From CAZYSK01 sp964649415 (lineage in GTDB: Bacteria; Chloroflexota; Anaerolineae; B4-G1), in the NCBI GenBank assembly GCA_964649415.1, contig CAZYSK010000073.1, positions 1 to 29,419 on the forward strand: a stretch of 29,419 nucleotides of DNA, given 5' to 3'. The first letter of the stretch is position 1, and the number at the start of each line of letters is the position of its first letter. Made by a program: the position numbers and the translations under genes. Under the pieces are notes generated by a model. It was not told where the DNA came from. It did no database searches and worked only from the letters and a program-made list of their open reading frames with translations. Positions 1-6,618 of the stretch are shown piece after piece.

Positions 1-69
1 AAGCTTTGCTCGATCCGGGGGTTGATGCGAACGTCACGTTCTGCTTCGAACATCCCCCGCCGGAGACGC

Positions 70-97
70 TTGACGGAATCGGGGAGGCGAGTAGAAT
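70..97 (+). promoter_or_regulatory. Predicted sigma-70-type promoter of the PAS sensor gene
   Basis: TTGACG (70-75) and TAGAAT (92-97) are separated by 16 bases. The implied transcript starts near 104 and gives a leader of about 70 bases before the chosen start codon at 175. The same TTGACR/TAGAAT pair recurs at 5257 and 8887, which supports it as the local housekeeping promoter. Nothing else is recognised between 1 and 174. Confidence 0.45.
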
Positions 98-174
98 CGG
101 GCCACCACTCGCGCGGAGATCATTCCGCGACCATCACGGAGGACACGTTGGCCATGATGGAAGGAGGCGAGGCT

Positions 175-2802
175 ATGGGGGAGACACCTACCCACGAAGA
201 ACTCGTGCGACGGCTGGAGCGCGCCGAGTCCGCGCTTGCGGCGATGCGCAGCGGCCAGGCGGACATCGGCGCGATGGTCGTGCGCCTGGAGGCGGCCGAA
301 GAGCGCGAGAGGCATCTCAACGCCGTCCTGCGCGCCGTGTGTAACGTGAACCAGTGCATCAGTGAGGAAGATGATCCCGAACGACTGATCCAGGGGGTGT
401 GCGAGAATCTGGCCGGGACCCCGGGCTATGGGTGCGCCTGGATCGCGCTGGTTGACGAGAACGGCGGCGTGACCGCGACGGCCGGCTCCGGCTTCGACGG
501 CGCGTTTGCGGCCCTGGCAGAGCGGCTGCGCGGCGGCCAATGGCCCCGGTGCGCGCGGGAAGCACTGGCTGCCCCCGGCGTTTTCGTCACCAGGGAGCCG
601 GCCGTGGACTGCGGCGATTGCCCATTGGTCGCGGTAGACGCGGGCCGCGCCGGGTTGAGCGCGCGGCTGGAGTATCAAGCTCGCGTGTACGGGGTGCTTG
701 CCGTGTCCGTTCCGGCTCTCTACGCCGAGGACGAGGAGGAGCGCGGTCTGGTTGCGGAACTGGCGTCAGATATCGCGTCCGCGCTCTATTGGATCGAGGC
801 GGAGCAGCGCCTGCGTCTCCAGGCGGCGATTCTGAGCCAGGTTCAGGACCTGGTCACGCTCACGGACCTGGAGGGGCGCATCATCTACGTGAATGAAGCT
901 GTCGAAAAGCTCCTGAAGAGGACGGCGGACGAGCTGACCGGTCAGACGATTGAGGTCTACGGCGAAGATGCCGAGCGGGGGGCGACCCAGCGGGAGATTA
1001 TCGAGAGAACCCGGACTGAGGGCGAGTGGCGCGGTGAGGTCGTCGATACTGCCAGCGATGGCGCCGAGATCGTCTTGGACTTCCGCACCTGGCTCATGCG
1101 CGATGAAGGCGGCGAGCCGCAGTATCTCTGTGGTGTCGCCCGGGACATCAGCGAGCGGAAACGCGTCGAGCAGGCGCTGTATCAGATGAAATGGCTGCTG
1201 GAGAAGGAGCAGGTCAAGGATGTGGGCGCGGAGGCGGATTACGCTCCGGCCTACGGCGACGTCACCGAGCTGAACACGGAGCCGCTCATACGGGACTCGG
1301 TGGGACAGGCTGCGCTGCGCGAGATCGCCGGAGACATCGTGCATATGCTCGACACCTCGTTGGCCATCTACGAGCGTAACGGCGATTACGCCTTCGGCAT
1401 GTTCGTCTCCGGGTGGTGTCGCTTGCTGGACCTTTCCTCCCGCGCGCTCTGCCACACCGACGACAATCGCGAGGCGCTGGACTGTGGCCGGTGGCTGTGC
1501 CACGAGAACTGCTGGAACGACTCGGCCAAGGCGGCCATGAATGTGGGGGAACCGACCGACATCGAGTGCGTGGGCGGGATCAGGCTGTACGCGGTCCCAA
1601 TCCGGGCCGGGGACGAGATCGTGGGGGCGATCAATATCGGCTACGGCAATCCGCCCACGGACGCGGCCGAGGTGGCACGGCTGGCCGAAGAATTCCACGT
1701 GAATCCAGAGGAACTGGCCGATGAGGCCCTGGCGTACAGGCCACGACCGCCGTTCATCGTGAACCTGGCCAAGAGACGCCTGCGGTCGGCGGCGAAGCTC
1801 ATTGGCGAGATCGTGGAGCGAAAGCGGGCCGAAAACACGCTGCGTGAGAGCGAGGAGCGCTTCCGCGAGCTGTTCAACAATATGAGCAGCGGCGTGGCAA
1901 TCTACGAGGTGATGGGCGACGGCGAGGATTTCGTCTTCAAGGACTTGAATCCGGCCGGGGCGCGAATTGGGCAGGTCCGCCGGGAGGATGCGATCGGGCG
2001 CAGCGTCCTGGATGTGTTTCCGGGTGCCCGCCAGATGGGCGTGTTCGACGTCTTCCGGCGGGTCTACCGGTCCGGCAAGCCGGAGGTGCACCCCACGTCT
2101 TTTTATGAAGATGAAAGGGTCGCCCACTGGGTGGAGAACTACGTCTACAAGCTACCCTCAGGTGAGATCGTGGCCGTCTATGACGACGTGACCAAGCGCA
2201 AGCAGGCCGAGGAAGCGCTCGGGGACCGCCAGACCGAACTGGAGCAGATATTCGAGGCCATCCCGGACGCGATCGTGTATGCTGACCCGGAGCGCCGTAT
2301 CACGAAGGTCAACGCTGCTTTCACCAGGCTATACGGCTACGAGCCGGAGGGAGTCCTGGGGAAGAAGACGCGCATGTTGTACGTTGCGGACGAGGCGTTC
2401 GGGGAGCAGGGACGCTTGCGCTACAACGCGAATGCGCGCGACGTGTGCGACGTGTATGAGATCCGATACCGCAAGAAGAACGGAGAGGTCTTTCTTAGCG
2501 AGACCATTGGTACGCCGGTGCGAGATGCCAGTGACAACGTCATCGGCATGATCGGCATCGTGCGCGACATCACCGAGCGCAGGCGTCAGGAGAAGGAACT
2601 GGCGCGCCATCGGGACCATCTCGAAGAGCTGGTGGAGGAACGGACGCGGGAACTCCGCATCATGGTCAACTCCATGGCCGGTCGAGAGGTGCGTATGGCC
2701 GGGCTGAAAAAGGCGATCAAGGCGCTGCGCGCGCAGGTCGAGGAGGCCGGTATGGAGCCGGTGGCCGGTGACCCGTTGTTGGAGGGTGATGAGAACGGAT
2801 AA
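175..2802 (+). CDS. Multi-domain PAS/GAF/PocR-type sensory protein without a kinase domain
   Basis: Soluble signalling protein of 875 residues. An N-terminal coiled coil (5-50) is followed by a GAF-like domain (46-211), a PAS domain (213-334), a PocR-like ligand-binding domain (374-549) with Cys at 415, 426, 437, 442, 446 and 465, two more PAS domains (554-679 and 684-811), and a C-terminal coiled coil (804-860) with the motif AGREVRMAGLKKAIKALR. No His-kinase H-box, ATPase, GGDEF or output domain follows. From memory, this tail ends other orphan PAS proteins, so it may be a docking or oligomerisation helix; that is inference. The start at ATG 175 is chosen because AAGGAGG (161-167) lies 7 bases upstream; an ATG at 154 and an open frame back to 22 are less well placed. 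The gene converges on the AOR operon. The Cys-rich PocR-like domain could bind a metal, an Fe-S cluster or a small ligand. Its partner kinase is not in the window. Confidence 0.85.
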   Translation: MGETPTHEELVRRLERAESALAAMRSGQADIGAMVVRLEAAEERERHLNAVLRAVCNVNQCISEEDDPERLIQGVCENLAGTPGYGCAWIALVDENGGVTATAGSGFDGAFAALAERLRGGQWPRCAREALAAPGVFVTREPAVDCGDCPLVAVDAGRAGLSARLEYQARVYGVLAVSVPALYAEDEEERGLVAELASDIASALYWIEAEQRLRLQAAILSQVQDLVTLTDLEGRIIYVNEAVEKLLKRTADELTGQTIEVYGEDAERGATQREIIERTRTEGEWRGEVVDTASDGAEIVLDFRTWLMRDEGGEPQYLCGVARDISERKRVEQALYQMKWLLEKEQVKDVGAEADYAPAYGDVTELNTEPLIRDSVGQAALREIAGDIVHMLDTSLAIYERNGDYAFGMFVSGWCRLLDLSSRALCHTDDNREALDCGRWLCHENCWNDSAKAAMNVGEPTDIECVGGIRLYAVPIRAGDEIVGAINIGYGNPPTDAAEVARLAEEFHVNPEELADEALAYRPRPPFIVNLAKRRLRSAAKLIGEIVERKRAENTLRESEERFRELFNNMSSGVAIYEVMGDGEDFVFKDLNPAGARIGQVRREDAIGRSVLDVFPGARQMGVFDVFRRVYRSGKPEVHPTSFYEDERVAHWVENYVYKLPSGEIVAVYDDVTKRKQAEEALGDRQTELEQIFEAIPDAIVYADPERRITKVNAAFTRLYGYEPEGVLGKKTRMLYVADEAFGEQGRLRYNANARDVCDVYEIRYRKKNGEVFLSETIGTPVRDASDNVIGMIGIVRDITERRRQEKELARHRDHLEELVEERTRELRIMVNSMAGREVRMAGLKKAIKALRAQVEEAGMEPVAGDPLLEGDENG

Positions 2803-2810
2803 GGGGGAAG

Positions 2811-2833
2811 CGCGATTGGGAAATCGCGGCTAC
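2811..2833 (+). repeat. Small dispersed hairpin repeat, copy 1
   Basis: CGCGATT (2811-2817) and AATCGCG (2822-2828) form a 7-bp stem closed by the loop GGGA, followed by GCTAC. GGGA fits the GNRA tetraloop pattern if transcribed. The repeat lies between the convergent ends of the sensor and AOR genes, where it could act as a bidirectional 3' end, though it has no T-tract. Related copies are at 5067, 5111, 5336 and 5380. Confidence 0.8.
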
Positions 2834-2857
2834 AAAGGGGAAGCCAGGACAGTCCGC

Positions 2858-4612
2858 TCACACCTGCGCCGTGTAGTGGGCGATGGCCTCGCGCAGGAAG
2901 GGCTCGTCGAAGGCGCCGGCGGGGGCGGGAGTCTCCAGGATGCGGTGCGGGATGCGCACTTCGGCCAGGTCGAAGCCCTCGCGACGCTTGAAGGCGTACT
3001 TGCGGCGCAGGACGTCGGCCCCCAGGCGGTCCAGGTCCTCGCCGGTCCACTCGAAACCGGCGCAGGATAGGGCCTGCAGGACGGTGTCGTGGTCGTAGAC
3101 GCCGCGGGCGAAGAGGCAGACGACCAGGCTGGTGAGCACCTGCCGCCAGCGCTCCTCCTCGAGCAGGGCGGCGGCTACGCCCTCGGGCGTGAGCGGCTCA
3201 CCCGTCTGGGTGGCTTTCTGATCCAGGCTGTACCCGGCGCTGTCGAGGTGGCTGTGGCGCGCGCCGGTGAGGTAGCCCAGGTGGCAGGCGGGGCCGGTGT
3301 GGTAGCCGGGCATCTCGTTGCCGCCGAAGGCGAGGGCGAACTCCGCCCCGCCGTAGACCGAAGAAGCGTGCTCCACGCCGCGTGCCAGCGCCCGGTAGAA
3401 GTCGGTGGGCTGGCTGACGATGCGCCTGACGGCCTCGACGTAGGACGGTGCGTCGCCGAAGGCCAACGCCAAACCGCCGGTGTCATCGGTCGTGATCAGG
3501 CCGCGCTCCAGCGCCTCGGTAGCCCAGGCCAGCGCCACGCCCGCGCTCATCACGTCCAGTCCCTGCACCTCCACCTCGTCCATCACCTGCAGCATGCCGG
3601 GGACGTCGTCCAGGCCGAGCATGCTGCCGGTGGCGAATATGGGCTCGTGGTCGTAGCCCAGCATCACGGTCTTGTAGAAGTAGGGATCGTTGGGGTAGGG
3701 GATGCGCAGCGCGGCCAGGTGGATGCACGCGACGGGGCAGTGGGCGCAGGCGACGCGGCGGCCGAGATAGTCGGCGGCCAGCCGCTCGCCGGAGATGGAT
3801 TCGGCTGCCTCGAAGCGCCCGGACTGGAGGTTGCGCGTGGGCAGGCCGCCGATGGCGTCGAGGGGGACGACGTTCATGGCCGTGCCGAGCTCGTGGTACT
3901 TCTGCATGAGGGGCGACGCGGTCGCGGCGTGGAAGATGGCGTCGTAGGTCTGGCGGTAGGCTTTGCGGTCCGCCACGGGCAGACCGTGCTGTCCGCTGAT
4001 GACGATGGCCTTGAGCTTCTTGCTGCCGAAGACCGTGCCCAGCCCCAAGCGCCCGAAATGGCGGTAGGTCTCGGTGACCACGCAGGCGTAGGTCACCTGG
4101 CGCTCGCCGGCGCGCCCGATGCGCATGATGGTGCGCATGCCGCTGCCACGCTCACGGGCGCGCAGAACGGAGCCGACGGTGTAGCTGCTGCGCAGGCCCC
4201 ACAGGGCCGAGGCGTCGCGGAATCGCACGTGGTCGCCCTCGATGACCAGGTAGACCGGGGTGGCGCTCTCCCCCTGGATGACAATCGCGCCGTAACCGGC
4301 CATGCGGATGGCGACGGCGCTGCGGCCCCCGGCGTGGCTCTCGCCGAGCTCGCCTGTGTGGGGCGACTTGAACATAGCCACGGTCTTGGACGCGATGGGG
4401 AACAGGCCGACCAGGGGCCCGACGGCGAGTATGACCGGGTTCTCCGGCCCCAGGGGGTCTGCGCCCTGGGGGCATTCCTCCGCCAGGAGCCGGATGCCGA
4501 CCCCGGAGCCGCCCAGGCTGCCTTCGAACAGATCAGGGCGCTCCTCGACCCAGGAACGGCGGCGGGCCAGGTCCACGTAGAGCACACGGGGCAGCGGGTC
4601 ACGCGGCAACAT
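2858..4612 (-). CDS. Tungsten/molybdenum-dependent aldehyde:ferredoxin oxidoreductase (AOR family) catalytic subunit
   Basis: Cytoplasmic oxidoreductase of 584 residues. Members of this family oxidise aldehydes, or run related low-potential carbonyl/carboxyl chemistry, on a bis-pterin W or Mo cofactor. The N-terminal AOR domain has the expected start (VLYVDLARR) and Gly-rich cofactor segments (SLGGSGVGIRLL; GESHAGGR). The [4Fe-4S] ligands are C289, C292 and C296 (CAHCPVACIH) plus C499 (SLVVCLF), spaced as in the archaeal AOR. Length is close to the usual ~600. The open frame extends far upstream, but its first ~157 codons overlap the ferredoxin gene out of frame and are spurious. ATG 4612 is chosen because GAGGAGGTGG lies just upstream and the protein begins in register with the family. 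It overlaps the end of the ferredoxin gene by 14 bases, so translation is probably coupled. No FAD subunit or cofactor-synthesis gene is adjacent. The substrate cannot be read from the sequence. Confidence 0.93.
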   Translation of the reverse strand: MLPRDPLPRVLYVDLARRRSWVEERPDLFEGSLGGSGVGIRLLAEECPQGADPLGPENPVILAVGPLVGLFPIASKTVAMFKSPHTGELGESHAGGRSAVAIRMAGYGAIVIQGESATPVYLVIEGDHVRFRDASALWGLRSSYTVGSVLRARERGSGMRTIMRIGRAGERQVTYACVVTETYRHFGRLGLGTVFGSKKLKAIVISGQHGLPVADRKAYRQTYDAIFHAATASPLMQKYHELGTAMNVVPLDAIGGLPTRNLQSGRFEAAESISGERLAADYLGRRVACAHCPVACIHLAALRIPYPNDPYFYKTVMLGYDHEPIFATGSMLGLDDVPGMLQVMDEVEVQGLDVMSAGVALAWATEALERGLITTDDTGGLALAFGDAPSYVEAVRRIVSQPTDFYRALARGVEHASSVYGGAEFALAFGGNEMPGYHTGPACHLGYLTGARHSHLDSAGYSLDQKATQTGEPLTPEGVAAALLEEERWRQVLTSLVVCLFARGVYDHDTVLQALSCAGFEWTGEDLDRLGADVLRRKYAFKRREGFDLAEVRIPHRILETPAPAGAFDEPFLREAIAHYTAQV

Positions 4613-5024
4613 GGTCCACCTCCTCGATCTCCTGGAGCGCGATGACGTCGTAGGGGCAGTACGCGGCGCAGTAGCCACAGTACACGCAGATGTCGGGCTT
4701 GTCCTGCGCGGTGTCCCAGAGGACGGCGCCGAAGGGGCAGGCTTCGGCGCAGTTGCCGCAGCCGATGCACAGGGCGGCCCGCAGGCGCACGCCGCCACCC
4801 TCGCGGGGCACCAGGGCGTCGGTGGGGCACACGCGGGCGCAGGGTGGATCGGGGCAGGCCCGGCAGACGATGACGACGAAGCCCTTGCGGATGCCGCCGG
4901 CGGAGTGCACGTGGATGCAAGCGCCCGCCAGCCCGCCCTGGCCGGAGCGTCGCGCGCAGGCGAACATGCAGGCCTGGCAGCCAACGCAGCGGTCGATATC
5001 GATGACGGACAGTCGTTTGACCAT
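4599..5024 (-). CDS. Four-cluster polyferredoxin, electron-transfer subunit of the AOR
   Basis: Soluble iron-sulfur protein of 141 residues with four cysteine clusters: C13/16/19/23, C54/57/62/66, C86/89/92/96 and C113/116/119/123, which suits four [4Fe-4S] centres. C36 is an extra, unassigned cysteine. The pattern resembles the DMSO-reductase B / HycB group and the small AorA-type subunit of bacterial AOR complexes, which carries electrons away from the tungsten subunit. The AOR gene starts 14 bases before this gene ends, so the two almost certainly form one complex. ATG 5024 is chosen for the purine-rich GGGGAGAGGA directly upstream and because the first cluster begins at residue 13. The open frame upstream of it runs through hairpin repeats and is not coding. 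A promoter lies at 5136-5163. Confidence 0.92.
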   Translation of the reverse strand: MVKRLSVIDIDRCVGCQACMFACARRSGQGGLAGACIHVHSAGGIRKGFVVIVCRACPDPPCARVCPTDALVPREGGGVRLRAALCIGCGNCAEACPFGAVLWDTAQDKPDICVYCGYCAAYCPYDVIALQEIEEVDHVAA

Positions 5025-5066
5025 TCCTCTCCCCTTTCCGCCACTGAAGCGGGACGCCCACCTGCC

Positions 5067-5088
5067 GTAGCCGCGATTTCCAATCGCG
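5067..5088 (-). repeat. Small dispersed hairpin repeat, copy 2
   Basis: Read on the minus strand this is CGCGATT-GGA-AATCGCG followed by GCTAC, matching the copy at 2811 except for one G fewer in the loop. It lies in the predicted 5' leader of the ferredoxin-AOR transcript. Confidence 0.75.
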
Positions 5089-5110
5089 CCGCAGCGGGCC
5101 ATCCACCTTC

Positions 5111-5132
5111 GTAGCCGCGATGCCTCGTCGCG
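5111..5132 (-). repeat. Small dispersed hairpin repeat, variant copy 3
   Basis: On the minus strand CGCGA and TCGCG flank a different core (CGAGGCA), followed by the same GGCTAC tail seen in the other copies. It shares the outer stem and tail with the family but not the GATT core, so it looks like a second subtype. It lies 25-30 bases inside the predicted ferredoxin-AOR transcript. Confidence 0.6.
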
Positions 5133-5135
5133 CAT

Positions 5136-5163
5136 AGTATACTTGTCTCCCTGTCCTGGGCAA
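5136..5163 (-). promoter_or_regulatory. Predicted promoter of the ferredoxin-AOR operon
   Basis: On the minus strand TTGCCC (5163-5158) is followed after 16 bases by TATACT (5141-5136). The transcript would start near 5129 and have a leader of about 105 bases holding two hairpin repeats before ATG 5024. Confidence 0.45.
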
Positions 5164-5170
5164 GCCGCTG

Positions 5171-5204
5171 AGGTGGGACGCACTTCAGAAAGTGCGTCCC
5201 ACCT
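5171..5204. repeat. Perfect 15-bp inverted repeat with a 4-base loop
   Basis: AGGTGGGACGCACTT (5171-5185), loop CAGA, then its exact reverse complement (5190-5204). It lies just upstream of the minus-strand operon promoter, between the two divergent promoters. It shares its ends, AGGTG....GCACTT, with the inverted-repeat element at 17173-17269. It could be an operator, but that resemblance favours a mobile REP/MITE-like element. Confidence 0.85.
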
Positions 5205-5256
5205 GGCGCTTGGTTGGCCGTCTATCTTCCCTGGCTTCTTGAGAAGTTGGTTGCTT

Positions 5257-5285
5257 TTGACAGAACGCTTCCCTTTAAGTAGAAT
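5257..5285 (+). promoter_or_regulatory. Predicted sigma-70-type promoter of the lipoprotein hydrolase gene
   Basis: A full TTGACA (5257-5262), a 17-base spacer and TAGAAT (5280-5285). The transcript would start near 5292 and carry two forward copies of the hairpin repeat (5336 and 5380) in a leader of about 130 bases before ATG 5426. With the minus-strand promoter at 5136-5163 this accounts for the 400-base intergenic stretch. Confidence 0.6.
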
Positions 5286-5335
5286 TGTGTCCATAGCTCC
5301 ATACGATGATTATCTGAGTCACGCGGCAAAATACG

Positions 5336-5358
5336 CGCGATTGGGAAATCGCGGCTAC
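5336..5358 (+). repeat. Small dispersed hairpin repeat, copy 4
   Basis: CGCGATT-GGGA-AATCGCG-GCTAC, identical in stem, loop and tail to the copy at 2811. It lies in the predicted leader of the hydrolase gene. Confidence 0.8.
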
Positions 5359-5379
5359 GAACGGGGGCGGCGGGGTATG

Positions 5380-5397
5380 CGCGATTGGGAAATCGCG
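5380..5397 (+). repeat. Small dispersed hairpin repeat, copy 5 (no GCTAC tail)
   Basis: CGCGATT-GGGA-AATCGCG with the stem intact, but the following GCTAC is replaced by CTTGG. It lies 44 bases after copy 4. A TTG at 5399 that opens the hydrolase frame lies at its edge and is not a credible start. Confidence 0.75.
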
Positions 5398-5425
5398 CTT
5401 GGGGAAGAGGCAAATCGGGGGGCGT

Positions 5426-6556
5426 ATGGATTTGGATCGTAGCAGGGTGGGGGTGGTGGGGGCGGCGGTGTTGGGGCTGGTGCTGCTGGCGGGGTGTGGG
5501 CTGGCAGGGGGTGTGCCTGCCGGGGGATCTGCCACGGCGTCGCCTGTGCTTCTTCCTTCGGTGACTGCGAGCGCTACGTCCACGCCGGTACCGGCGCCGA
5601 CGGCGACCTGGACGCCATCGCCGTCACCGTCATCTACGCCCACCCCGACGCACACGCCCTCGCCGACGCCGACGCCGGACCCGTACGCGGGGCTGACCAT
5701 CGCTGACCTGGCGGCGCGGACGTACGGCGGGGGGCAGATCCAGATCGAAGAGGTGCTAGCGGTCACGGAGGCCTTCACCCGCAGCCTGATCACCTACCCG
5801 AGCGATGGGCTGACCATCCACGGTTTCATGAACGTGCCTCGGGGTGGTGGTGATGAGGACGTGGAGCTGTACCCGGTGGTGCTGGTGCTGCACGGCTACA
5901 TCAGCCCGGACATCTACACCACGCTGGCCTACACGACGCGCTACGCCGACGCGTTGGCGCGCGCGGGCTACGTGGCCATCCACCCCAACCTGCGCAACTT
6001 CCCGCCCTCGGACGAGGGCCCGGACCGCTTCCGCGTGGGGATCGCGACCGACGTGCTCAACCTGATCGCGCTGGTGCGGCAGCAGGGCGGGCAGCCGGGC
6101 CCGCTCCGCCAGGCCGACCCGGGGCGCATCGGGGTGTGGGGGCACAGCATGGGCGGGGGCGCTGCGATCCGCGTCATCACGGTCGATCCGGGGATCCCGG
6201 CGGCCGTGCTGTACGGCTCCATGAGCGCGGACGAGGTGCAGAACTACGAGCGTGTTCAGTTCTGGTCGGGTGGGGAGCGCGGCGCGGAGGAGCTGGCGAC
6301 GCCGGAGGAGGACATGCGGCGCATCGCGCCGGTCTATCACCTGGACCGCATCCAGGCCGCGGTGAGCGTCCACCACAGCGACGCGGACGCGACCGTGCCG
6401 CTGGCGTGGTCGCTGGACCTGTGCGAGCGCCTGGGGAACCTGGGGAAGACGGTGGAGTGTTTCACCTACCAGGGGCTGCCGCACACGTTCCGTGGGGCGG
6501 GGGATCAGCTATTTATGGAGCGATACGTGGATTTTTTCGATCGGGAGCTGCGGTAA
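5426..6556 (+). CDS. Lipoprotein alpha/beta hydrolase of the dienelactone hydrolase/prolyl oligopeptidase type
   Basis: 376 residues. A hydrophobic signal with the lipobox LLAGC predicts export and lipid attachment at C24. Residues 38-86 form a Pro/Thr/Ser-rich linker typical of surface lipoproteins, and the hydrolase fold occupies about 105-376. The visible catalytic set is Ser241 in GHSMGG, probably Asp321 in DADATVP and His353 in LPHTF. The oxyanion segment VLVLHGY is at 152-158. It probably cleaves an ester or peptide outside the cell; the substrate is unknown. ATG 5426 is chosen because it directly precedes the signal sequence and has GGGGGG five bases upstream; an earlier TTG lies in a repeat. 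It is transcribed divergently from the ferredoxin-AOR operon and followed 62 bases later by another lipoprotein gene on the same strand. Confidence 0.88.
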   Translation: MDLDRSRVGVVGAAVLGLVLLAGCGLAGGVPAGGSATASPVLLPSVTASATSTPVPAPTATWTPSPSPSSTPTPTHTPSPTPTPDPYAGLTIADLAARTYGGGQIQIEEVLAVTEAFTRSLITYPSDGLTIHGFMNVPRGGGDEDVELYPVVLVLHGYISPDIYTTLAYTTRYADALARAGYVAIHPNLRNFPPSDEGPDRFRVGIATDVLNLIALVRQQGGQPGPLRQADPGRIGVWGHSMGGGAAIRVITVDPGIPAAVLYGSMSADEVQNYERVQFWSGGERGAEELATPEEDMRRIAPVYHLDRIQAAVSVHHSDADATVPLAWSLDLCERLGNLGKTVECFTYQGLPHTFRGAGDQLFMERYVDFFDRELR

Positions 6557-6618
6557 CGTTCCCGTCTGTCGTTGTTTGGGCAGCATTTCGGCCCGGAACG
6601 GGCAAGGAGGGTACGGAT

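Noticed and set aside
22..174. N-terminal extension of the PAS sensor from position 22
   Set aside because: The Arg/Ser-rich extension resembles no domain and overlaps the predicted promoter; ATG 175 has an excellent ribosome binding site.
766..2127. Minus-strand 453-codon frame inside the sensor gene
   Set aside because: No motif or start signal; the plus strand encodes continuous GAF/PAS/PocR-like domains.
3089..4645. Long plus-strand open frame (518 codons) opposite the AOR gene
   Set aside because: It mirrors the GC-rich codon use of AOR on the other strand, has no domain or ribosome binding site, and AOR carries all family motifs.
4613..5083. N-terminal 157-codon extension of the AOR frame
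   Set aside because: It overlaps the polyferredoxin gene out of frame and is Ala/Pro/Ser-rich; the family begins at the ATG at 4612.
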